Shown piece by piece: positions 6,561 to 12,584 of a stretch of 15,324 bases of DNA. A program made the position numbers and the translations under genes. Within the stretch, counting starts at the first letter, position 1; the number at the start of each line of letters is the position of its first letter. Under the pieces are notes generated by a model. That model saw nothing but the letters and a program-made list of their open reading frames with translations, was not told where the DNA came from and did no database searches. Location: NCBI GenBank assembly GCA_025924275.1, contig JAICEH010000021.1, forward strand, positions 1-15,324, given 5' to 3'. Source of the DNA: Gemmatimonadales bacterium. Lineage in GTDB: Bacteria; Gemmatimonadota; Gemmatimonadetes; Gemmatimonadales; GWC2-71-9.

Positions 6561-7604
6561 TCAGGCGGCCTGCCGCAGCGCGAGGCCGATCGGCAGCATG
6601 AGGAGCGGGGCGAGGTCGTCGGGGTTGTACAGGTCCCAGACGCCCTCGGCCACCTGGAGGCGCTCGAGGGGATTGGCCGACTGCACCGGCAGCCGGAGGC
6701 GGTCGGCCAGCACCCGGTTGAGCCCCGGGATCCGCGCCCCGCCGCCGATGGTGTAGAGCCGCGAGAGGCCCGCCGCCGAGCGGCTGGCCGACTGGAGGAA
6801 CGCCGCGGCGCGCTCGACGCCGATGGCCACCTCCTCGCCCCGGCCCGCCAGCACCGGCTCCAGCGCGTCGGCCCGCTCGTGCCCGCGGAGCAGCCGCTCG
6901 GCGTCGTCCGCCGACATCCCGCGCTCCCGCTGCAGGTCCTCGCGGAACCGGCGCGTGCCCACCGGGATGTCCCGGGTGAGCACCGGCACGCCGTGCTCCA
7001 CGATGTTCACGTTGGTGACCTCGTGGCCGATGTTCACCAGCCCGACCACGCCCGACATCGCCTCCGGGTGGTTGAACTCGAAGGCGTTGTGCAGGGCGAA
7101 GGCGTCCACGTCGATGACCGAGGGCTCGAGGCCCACGTCGGCGAGGAGCGCCATCTTGTTCTCGATGAGCTCGCGCTTGGCCGCGACCAGGAGCACGGAC
7201 ATCTGGAGCGAGTCGCCCTCGGGATCGAGGATCTGGAAGTCGAGCTCCACGTTGTCCATGTCGAACGGCACGTGCTGCTCGGCCTCCCAGCGGATCACCT
7301 CCCGGGCCTCGGGCTCCCGCATCCGGTCCATCGCGATGCGCTTGACAATGACGTCGCGCCCGCCCACGGCGGTCACCACGTCCTTCGCCTTGACCCCCGC
7401 CGAGGCGAGCAGGCCCCGGACCGCGTCCGCCACCAGGCCCGGGTCCATCACCTCGCCCTCGACGATGGCGTCGTCCACCACCGACGCGTAGGCGACCTTC
7501 GTCAGGACCGGCTCCCCGCTGCCGTGGTTGATCACGACCAGCTTGATGAGCCCGCTCCCGATGTCCAGGCCGACGGTCGTCCGCTTCCGCCCGAAGAGCG
7601 CCAT
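6561..7604 (-). CDS. pilM: Type IV pilus actin-like ATPase PilM
   Basis: Cytoplasmic actin-fold protein that binds the PilN N terminus and connects the alignment complex to the motor side. The 347 aa start at ATG 7602-7604 (MALFGRKRTTVGLDIGSG), the standard PilM opening. An in-frame ATG 24 codons upstream adds a sequence with no family match and would overlap the likely promoter. Nucleotide-site motifs: phosphate-1 GLDIGSG (12-18), phosphate-2 LVNIGHEVTNVNI (189-201) and adenosine loop LYTIGGGARIPGL (283-295). The helix REVIRWEAEQHVPFDMDNVELDF (101-123) is typical of PilM. It is the first gene of pilMNOPQ, behind a sigma-70-like promoter at 7648-7676. Confidence 0.96.
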   Translation of the reverse strand: MALFGRKRTTVGLDIGSGLIKLVVINHGSGEPVLTKVAYASVVDDAIVEGEVMDPGLVADAVRGLLASAGVKAKDVVTAVGGRDVIVKRIAMDRMREPEAREVIRWEAEQHVPFDMDNVELDFQILDPEGDSLQMSVLLVAAKRELIENKMALLADVGLEPSVIDVDAFALHNAFEFNHPEAMSGVVGLVNIGHEVTNVNIVEHGVPVLTRDIPVGTRRFREDLQRERGMSADDAERLLRGHERADALEPVLAGRGEEVAIGVERAAAFLQSASRSAAGLSRLYTIGGGARIPGLNRVLADRLRLPVQSANPLERLQVAEGVWDLYNPDDLAPLLMLPIGLALRQAA

Positions 7605-7647
7605 AGGATCCCGCTGGAGAGGTCGAGATGGGGAGGTGGGCTCGGCT

Positions 7648-7676
7648 ACGCTACCACCCACCCGGGGTTTTGTCAA
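7648..7676 (-). promoter_or_regulatory. Sigma-70-like promoter of pilMNOPQ
   Basis: Minus strand: perfect -35 TTGACA (7671-7676), 17-base spacer, -10 candidate TAGCGT (7648-7653), which keeps the T, A and final T of TATAAT. The predicted start point near 7641 gives a leader of about 37 bases before the pilM ATG. Confidence 0.6.
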
Positions 7677-7683
7677 GCTACTA

Positions 7684-7704
7684 CAGCGCTTGAACTTAGC
7701 GCTG
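7684..7704. promoter_or_regulatory. Dyad CAGCGCT-N7-AGCGCTG next to the pilM promoter
   Basis: Perfect 7-bp inverted repeat with a 7-base spacer, starting 8 bases upstream of the -35 hexamer. Size and position suit a dimeric activator or repressor. The binding protein is unknown. Confidence 0.5.
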
Positions 7705-7737
7705 CAAATCTCATCCGAAAAAGGAGTTACCGGACCG

Positions 7738-7800
7738 AAAAACCGCCTCCGACGACGACGCCCCGGGCCGGTTTGGCCGGCCTGCCCTGGGAATCGTCGG
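7738..7800 (-). terminator. Long hairpin followed by T5 upstream of pilM
   Basis: Outer stem CCGACGA (7749-7755) with TCGTCGG (7794-7800); inner stem GGCCGG (7766-7771) with CCGGCC (7777-7782). On the minus strand the stem is followed, 6 bases later, by TTTTT. This looks like an intrinsic terminator, yet no gene lies directly upstream of it. Confidence 0.45.
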
Positions 7801-7974
7801 ATCGCCGGTCAGTAGGGCAACCGATGTGCCACCCGGTGCACCGACAGTGCAACTCGTTGTCAGCAGTGACGTTAGAGGTGGTCGTGTGGCCGCGAAAGCG
7901 TTCCGGGGCAACGACTTGGGACGCGCAATCGCAAGGTTCCCTCTCGCGTTGCACGGCCCCTCCGGGGGCACGAA

Positions 7975-8008
7975 AGGGGCCCGGCGGCTCCTCGGCCACC
8001 GGGCCCCT
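7975..8008 (-). terminator. Terminator hairpin after the minor pilin operon
   Basis: AGGGGCCCGG (7975-7984) and CCGGGCCCCT (7999-8008), a perfect 10-bp stem with a 14-base loop, 46 bases past the pilX-like stop. On the minus strand the stem ends in TTT. It separates the minor pilin operon from the pilM spacer. Confidence 0.65.
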
Positions 8009-8053
8009 CCCGGCCAGCGCAACCCGCTGGCCCGTGGGGACTTCCGCCCCGGT

Positions 8054-9250
8054 CTACTGCACCACGCTCACCCAGCTCCGGGTCCGGAGCGGCACCGGCA
8101 GCGAGGCCCCCTGCACCGCCTTCTGGATGGCGCAGGCGGAGTAGGCGATGGTGATGTTGCCGCCGATCGAGTTGTTCTCGGTGACGCTCTCCGAGAGGAG
8201 CGCACCGAAGACCTTGTTGCCCATGCCGGCGATGATCACCGAGCCGCGGACGATGATGAGCCCGCTCCACTCGAAGCCGCCCTGGATCTCGAGGTCCCCG
8301 TCGACGAGGAGGGTCCCCTGCCCCCGGGAGCCGGCCGCCATCTTGGTCCGGTTGGCGGTCCCGTGGGCGATCGGGAAGTAGCCGTAGCAGGGCGGCACCA
8401 CGACGTCGGGCGGCCGGTTCGGCTCGCCCATGTTGAGCTCGATGTCGCGGTCGCACTGGGTGGCGTCGGCCAGCTCGACGATGGGCGTGAACAGGTACGG
8501 CGTATTGAGCGGCAGCGTCTTCACGTTGTCCTGCGCCGCGAGCGTCTCGTAGGTGTAATCCAGGTACGCCTGGAACGTCTCCGACGTGATGGTCGGGTCG
8601 TTGTCCACGTACGGCGTCGGGTACCCGGTCACGTTGTCCAGGTCGCCCGACTCGACGCCGGACCCGGTCGAGCTCCGCACCCCGACGAGGTCGTCGAGGT
8701 TGTCGGCGCGCGTCGGGTCGCAGTCGTTCCAGCCTTCGGGGTTGGTGTTCTCGCCCGAGACCGCGAACGCGTTGCCGTTGAACTTGATCGGGTCGGTGAC
8801 GGTGACGGCCGCGTTCACGCTGACCGTGGGCCGGGCCAGGCGCATGAAGCCCGCCACCGTGCGCTCGGCCAGCACCGTCCCGCCCGCGCCGAGTCGGCGG
8901 CCGGTGGACTCGATCAGGAACATGGTGTTGTTGAACCGGGTGACCCGGTCGGCGTACTCCACGTTGCTGCCGGCGCTGCCCATCAGCACGGTGCCGCCCA
9001 GGATGGCGGAGCCCTCACCGATGCCCATCTCGTTGTAGACCATGACGTCCCAGTCGTCGATCCGCTCCGCCAGGCCGGCCTCGGCGGCCTCCTGGGCGGA
9101 GGCGGCGTACAGCGCGGCCTGGCTCGACTGGAATTCGAGCCGGCCCACCAGCACGGTGCCGGCCACCAGGGCGCCGATCACCACCATCGCGAAGACGGCG
9201 AGCACGAGGGCCACCCCCCGCTCGTTCCGAAGATCCGGCGTGCGCAGCAT
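8054..9250 (-). CDS. PilX-like minor pilin with extended C-terminal domain
   Basis: 398 aa. The N terminus NERGVALVLAVFAMVVIGAL resembles PilX N-terminal domains: a class III leader (cleavage after Gly12) and a hydrophobic helix to about 36. Leu replaces the usual Glu at mature position 5, as often in PilX. The helix continues as SSQAALYAASAQEAAEAGLAE, typical of the family. PilX itself is about 180 aa; the extra C-terminal half has Gly/Val/Ile-rich rungs (GTLLVDGDLEIQGGF, SGLIIVRGSVIIAGMG) suggesting a beta-helix. It is the last gene of the minor pilin operon. AGGAGG precedes the ATG by 9 bases and shares bases with the pilW-like stop. Likely job: a minor subunit at or near the pilus tip. 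The gene name pilX fits only the N-terminal third. Confidence 0.8.
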   Translation of the reverse strand: MLRTPDLRNERGVALVLAVFAMVVIGALVAGTVLVGRLEFQSSQAALYAASAQEAAEAGLAERIDDWDVMVYNEMGIGEGSAILGGTVLMGSAGSNVEYADRVTRFNNTMFLIESTGRRLGAGGTVLAERTVAGFMRLARPTVSVNAAVTVTDPIKFNGNAFAVSGENTNPEGWNDCDPTRADNLDDLVGVRSSTGSGVESGDLDNVTGYPTPYVDNDPTITSETFQAYLDYTYETLAAQDNVKTLPLNTPYLFTPIVELADATQCDRDIELNMGEPNRPPDVVVPPCYGYFPIAHGTANRTKMAAGSRGQGTLLVDGDLEIQGGFEWSGLIIVRGSVIIAGMGNKVFGALLSESVTENNSIGGNITIAYSACAIQKAVQGASLPVPLRTRSWVSVVQ

Positions 9251-9263
9251 CGGTTTCTCCCTC

Positions 9264-10190
9264 CTACGGACGAAGCGCGTTGCGGAGCGCCACCCGGGTG
9301 ACGAGCGAATCCACCTTGATTGCCAGGCCCCCGCGGTCGCTGCGGCTCACCGGAGAGGTCGTCTCCCCCCGGAGCGTGATCTCGACCACCCGGATGTCCC
9401 CGTATCGCGCCGCGTCGCCCGGGTTGATCACCTGGTTATCCCGGTCGAAGTAGCGCAGCGCGAAGCCGTTGCCGGCCCGGAGGGGCCCCAGCACCGGTTG
9501 CGGCGCCGGATCGCCCGCGGTGAACGACTGCGCGCCCAGCCACCAGCGGCCGTCGCTCTGGTACAACGAGTACTCCATCACCTCGAAGAACCGGATCGGA
9601 CTGCCGTTGCGGATCCGGCTGCCGATCGGCATCCCGTTGGGACTGTTCGCGGACGCGTCGAAGAACTCGGCGTGGGGCGTGAGCTGCCGGAGCTGCAGCG
9701 CCCGCTCGCCGTCCTCCGGACAGGTCTCCTGCCGGATCTCGTCGGTCCGGAACGGGGTCCACTGGTCGTCGTTGCCCCGGTCAGCCTCGTTCTCCGTGAA
9801 GAGGAGCAGGCTGTCGCTCGTGGTGGGGTTCCGGTACCCGATGACCGGGAGCCGCACCAGGATCTCGTCGGGCGCGTAGTTCCCGCAGATGATCCCCCAG
9901 CCCCGCATCACCCGGATGGTGAGCCGGTCGGCGCGGGCGTCGAGGATGTCCGGCACCTCGGTGTCGTCCGGCGTGTGGTCGTACCCGATCTCCCGCAGCT
10001 CGGCCGGGAGCAGGAGGGCGCCGGTCCGCATGCTGCCCTGCAGGTCGGTCTGCTGGGTCTGGGCCCGCGAGATCCGCTGCGTCGTCATGATCATCCGGGT
10101 GAGCGCCAGCCCCACCACACCGGCCAGGATGATGCCGATGAGGAGCTCCACCAGGGTGAAGCCGCCCCGGCCCGTCCGCGTCACTCGCAT
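9264..10190 (-). CDS. PilW-like minor pilin
   Basis: 308 aa with a class III prepilin leader: MRVTRTGRGG, cleavage before FTLVELLIGIILAGVVGLAL, with Glu at mature position 5 (residue 15). The long globular part (about 260 residues) is in the PilW/PulJ size range and contains RTGALLLPAELREIGYD, a typical downstream stretch. Start ATG 10188-10190 lies inside the end of the pilV-like gene (10-base overlap), with GAGGA just upstream. The frame is open further upstream, but that is a shadow of pilV. Order fimT-pilV-pilW-pilX matches minor pilin operons, supporting a role in priming pilus assembly. PilD processes the leader; pilD is not in this window. Confidence 0.85.
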   Translation of the reverse strand: MRVTRTGRGGFTLVELLIGIILAGVVGLALTRMIMTTQRISRAQTQQTDLQGSMRTGALLLPAELREIGYDHTPDDTEVPDILDARADRLTIRVMRGWGIICGNYAPDEILVRLPVIGYRNPTTSDSLLLFTENEADRGNDDQWTPFRTDEIRQETCPEDGERALQLRQLTPHAEFFDASANSPNGMPIGSRIRNGSPIRFFEVMEYSLYQSDGRWWLGAQSFTAGDPAPQPVLGPLRAGNGFALRYFDRDNQVINPGDAARYGDIRVVEITLRGETTSPVSRSDRGGLAIKVDSLVTRVALRNALRP

Positions 10191-10567
10191 AGAATCCTCG
10201 TCCGCAGCGTATCGGTGCGGGTCCGCCCCGGCGGCACCCGGTAGGTCACGTACACCTCCACGGCCCGCACGTCGGCCAGGGGATCCCCCACGTTCCAGCT
10301 GACCCCGACGCCCTGCCGCTGTTCGACCCCGGCGGAGTTCTTGAACCGCGTCGAGCCGCACTTCGGGTCGGTGGCGGCAGCGTAGGACCGGAGCCGCTCC
10401 AGTTGTTCCTGCGCCACCTGGGCCGACAGGGTGGCCGTCCGCCCCCGGCCGATGATCCGGCTCACCGCCGCGCTCGAGCTGGCCAGCGCGAGCACGCCCG
10501 CACCCAGCACGACGACGGCGATGAGCACCTCGATGATGGTGAACCCACCCCGCGGCTGCCTGGTCAC
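10181..10567 (-). CDS. PilV/GspI-like minor pilin
   Basis: 128 aa starting at GTG 10565-10567, whose GTGA overlaps the fimT stop; GGGAGG lies 5 bases upstream. Leader VTRQPRGG (GTG read as Met), then GFTIIEVLIAVVVLGAGVLAL, with Glu at mature position 5. The rest (AQVAQEQLERLRSYA) resembles PilV. The GTG start rather than a longer upstream frame is chosen because only it puts the prepilin leader at the N terminus. Inferred role: a minor subunit of the initiation complex together with the FimT-, PilW- and PilX-like proteins. A short protein like this could equally be labelled GspI; the pilus context favours PilV. Confidence 0.85.
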   Translation of the reverse strand: MTRQPRGGFTIIEVLIAVVVLGAGVLALASSSAAVSRIIGRGRTATLSAQVAQEQLERLRSYAAATDPKCGSTRFKNSAGVEQRQGVGVSWNVGDPLADVRAVEVYVTYRVPPGRTRTDTLRTRILCE

Positions 10568-11016
10568 TTGATCCTCCCGTAGCGCGAGACGACCACGGCC
10601 CTCGCGTGGCCCCCGTGGCTCACTGCCAGCTCGACCTCTTCGTCGCCGCCCGGGATGATGACCGTGCCGGTGGGCAGGAACGTGAGCGCCGCCGGCCCCG
10701 CATACGCGAGCCCGCCCCGCTGCATCAGCTGCTCGGCCACCCCGACGGCCGACCACGCCCCGCCGGCCTGCTGCTCGATCCAGACGCTGTCCTGGGTGAC
10801 CTGGACCCGGGTGGGCGCGCCCCGCGTCAACGCTCGCGACCGCGCCTGGCTCATCATGTTCGCCAGCGCGTCCCGGGCGTTCCGCACCGCCATCGCGTCG
10901 CTGAACTGCCGCATCCGCGGGAAGGCGATCATGGTCAGGGCGCCGATCACCACCACGGCGATCATCATCTCGATCAGGGTGAAGCCGCCGCGACCGGCCC
11001 TGCACGTTCCAGTCAT
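10564..11016 (-). CDS. FimT/GspH-like minor pseudopilin
   Basis: 150 aa. Leader MTGTCRAGRGG, cleavage before FTLIEMMIAVVVIGALTMIAFP, Glu16 at mature position 5. The downstream helix SDAMAVRNARDALANMMSQARSRALTRG and a beta-rich end with FLPTGTVIIPGG match the GspH/FimT domain. ATG 11014-11016 has GGGGGA four bases upstream; a second ATG at 11018-11020 is out of frame. First gene of the minor pilin operon; its stop overlaps the pilV-like start. FimT proteins are minor pilins, in some species involved in DNA uptake; that use is not shown here. A sigma-54-like promoter lies 55 bases upstream. Confidence 0.88.
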   Translation of the reverse strand: MTGTCRAGRGGFTLIEMMIAVVVIGALTMIAFPRMRQFSDAMAVRNARDALANMMSQARSRALTRGAPTRVQVTQDSVWIEQQAGGAWSAVGVAEQLMQRGGLAYAGPAALTFLPTGTVIIPGGDEEVELAVSHGGHARAVVVSRYGRIK

Positions 11017-11070
11017 GCATCCCCCGAGGGTCTCCGGCCGGACGTCGGCCGAGGTTCGACCCGGTTTGAT

Positions 11071-11086
11071 TACAAGAGGCGTACCA
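11071..11086 (-). promoter_or_regulatory. Sigma-54-like promoter of the minor pilin operon (weak)
   Basis: Minus strand TGGTACGCCTCTTGTA against consensus TGGCACG-N4-TTGCA. The -24 GG is intact with correct spacing, but the -12 dinucleotide is GT rather than GC. The start point would be near 11061, leaving a leader of about 45 bases before fimT. Confidence 0.5.
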
Positions 11087-11138
11087 CTTCCCAATTCACG
11101 ACGTGACAATGGGTTACGGATTCCCTCCGCGCCCCGGA

Positions 11139-11158
11139 TCGTGCAACCTGTTGCAGGT
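11139..11158 (-). promoter_or_regulatory. Candidate activator site upstream of fimT
   Basis: TGCAAC-CT-GTTGCA (11142-11155), overlapped by ACCTG-TTG-CAGGT, about 56 bases upstream of the -24 element and so near -80 of the predicted start. The plus strand reads TCGTGCA at its edge, the same heptamer found at nearly the same distance upstream of the pilin promoter. Confidence 0.45.
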
Positions 11159-11180
11159 GACGCAGGGAGCTGCAGGGGGA

Positions 11181-11313
11181 GGACGGGAGGACGGGAGGAC
11201 GGGAAGGCGGGAAGTAGGATGAATGGGGAGTCCGCCCCGCCGCCCGAACCTCCGTCTGCGAGAAGGCCCGACCTGCCGACCTTCCGACCTCCCGTCTTCC
11301 CGTCTTCCCGCCT
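11181..11313. repeat. Facing 8-bp arrays downstream of the pilR-like gene
   Basis: Left arm 11181-11212: GGACGGGA three times, then AGGCGGGA. Right arm 11266-11313: GCCCGACC, TGCCGACC, TTCCGACC, TCCCGTCT twice, TCCCGCCT. GACGGGAGG (11182-11190) and CCTCCCGTC (11288-11296) are exact inverse complements. The right arm ends on the last base of the regulator's stop codon. With the sigma-54 promoter and dyad this accounts for the spacer 11017-11312. Confidence 0.85.
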
Positions 11314-12575
11314 CAACTCAACCCGTACTTCCTGATCTTGTAGAACAGCGTCCTGAGGCTCACGCCGAGCTGTTGCGCCGCCTCCCGGCGGTTCCCGCCG
11401 GCCACGGCGAGGGCCCGGCGGATCACGCTCGCCTCGACCGCCTCGACCTCGCCCTTCAGGTCGAGCGCATCGCCCCCCGCGCCGTTCCCCCCGTGTCCGG
11501 CGCTCAGGTCGAAGTCGTCGGCGTCGAGCCGTTCGTGGCCCGAGAGGGTGGCGGCCCGCTCCAACGCGTTCCGGAGCTCGCGGGCATTCCCCGGCCAGGA
11601 GTGCTCGCAGAGCCGGGCCAGGGCCCGGGGCGTGAGACTCACCGGCCGGCCCAGCCGCCGGGCGGCCTCCTGCGCGAAGCGGGTGACCAGCGCCGGCACG
11701 TCCTCCGGCCGTTCGCGGAGCGGCGGGAGGTGGAGCCGGATCACGTTGAGCCGGTAGAAGAGGTCCTCGCGGAAGGCGCCCTGCCGCACCGCCTCCTCCA
11801 TCGGCCGCGCGGTGGCCGCCACCACCCGCACGTCCACCGCGCGGGTGCGCTGGTCGCCCACCCGGCGGATCTGCCCGTCCTCCAGCACCCGGAGCAGCTT
11901 GGCCTGGAGCGCCGGCGGGAGCTCGGCGATCTCGTCCAGGAAGAGGGTGCCCTCGTCGGCCGCCTCGAAGAGCCCCGGCCGGTCCTGGGTGGCGCCGGTG
12001 AAGGCGCCGCGCACGTGGCCGAAGAGCTCCGACTCGAGCAGGTGCTCCGGGATGGCCGCGCAGTTGACCGCCACGAAGGGCGCCTCGCTCCGCGGGCTCA
12101 TCCGGTGCACCGCGCGGGCCAGCACCTCCTTCCCGGTGCCGCTCTCGCCCGTCACCAGCACGGTGCTCCGCGAGCCCGCCGCGCGGCCCGCGAGCTCGAG
12201 CAGCTTCCGCATCGCCGTGCTCTCCGCCACCACCTCGTCCTTGACCAGGCCGGTGCCGAGGGTGGCCCGGAGGCTCGCCACCTCGCGCCGGAGCCGTTCC
12301 CGCTCCTGCGCCTTCCGGAGGGTGAGCGTCACCTCGTCCGGCCGGAACGGCTTGTGGAGGTAGTCGTAGGCCCCCTCCCGCATCGCGGCGATCGCGGCGT
12401 CCTCGTTGCCGTACGCGCTCATCATCAGGACCAGGGCTTCGCCCCCCTCGCCCCGGGCGCGCTCCAGCGCGCGCGCCGGGTCGCCCTCCGCCACGCACGC
12501 GTGCCCCGACTCGCCGAGGAGGAGGGCCAGCGACTGGCGGAGGCCAGGGTCGTCGTCCACGATGAGGATCTGCAT
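11313..12575 (-). CDS. pilR: PilR/NtrC-family sigma-54 activator with a shortened receiver
   Basis: 420 aa. The AAA+ core is complete: Walker A GESGTGKE (143-150), sigma-54-contacting GAFTGA (190-195), Walker B TLFLDE (210-215), then FREDLFYRLNVIRLHLPPLRER. A Fis-type helix-turn-helix ends the protein (about 398-420). The receiver starts normally (ILIVDDD, 3-9) and ends normally (MSAYG with Ser53, HKPF with Lys75). However, the acid-pair-to-Ser distance is about 44 residues instead of about 70. Strand beta-3 with the phospho-acceptor Asp, and helix alpha-3, are absent; the junction is near residues 41-46 (about 12438-12455), with no frameshift. It lies 9 bases after pilS, so a PilS partner is expected, but classical phosphorylation should be impossible. 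pilR is chosen from context; ntrC-like is the safe name. Confidence 0.88.
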   Translation of the reverse strand: MQILIVDDDPGLRQSLALLLGESGHACVAEGDPARALERARGEGGEALVLMMSAYGNEDAAIAAMREGAYDYLHKPFRPDEVTLTLRKAQERERLRREVASLRATLGTGLVKDEVVAESTAMRKLLELAGRAAGSRSTVLVTGESGTGKEVLARAVHRMSPRSEAPFVAVNCAAIPEHLLESELFGHVRGAFTGATQDRPGLFEAADEGTLFLDEIAELPPALQAKLLRVLEDGQIRRVGDQRTRAVDVRVVAATARPMEEAVRQGAFREDLFYRLNVIRLHLPPLRERPEDVPALVTRFAQEAARRLGRPVSLTPRALARLCEHSWPGNARELRNALERAATLSGHERLDADDFDLSAGHGGNGAGGDALDLKGEVEAVEASVIRRALAVAGGNRREAAQQLGVSLRTLFYKIRKYGLS

Positions 12576-12584
12576 CGCTCTCGG

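Larger units (their letters stand above)
7605..8053. other. Gene-free spacer between the minor pilin and pilM operons
   Basis: About 450 bases with base composition visibly less GC-biased than the genes, and no family-like ORF. In minus-strand order it holds a terminator-like hairpin (7975-8008), a 170-base stretch without recognised features (about 7801-7974), a long hairpin followed by T5 (7738-7800), a 7-bp dyad (7684-7704) and the pilM promoter. Short open frames on both strands look like noise. Confidence 0.6.

Noticed and set aside
7711..8022. Short minus-strand open frames in the pilM spacer
   Set aside because: No ribosome binding site, no recognisable motif, and composition unlike the neighbouring genes. 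Better seen as non-coding.
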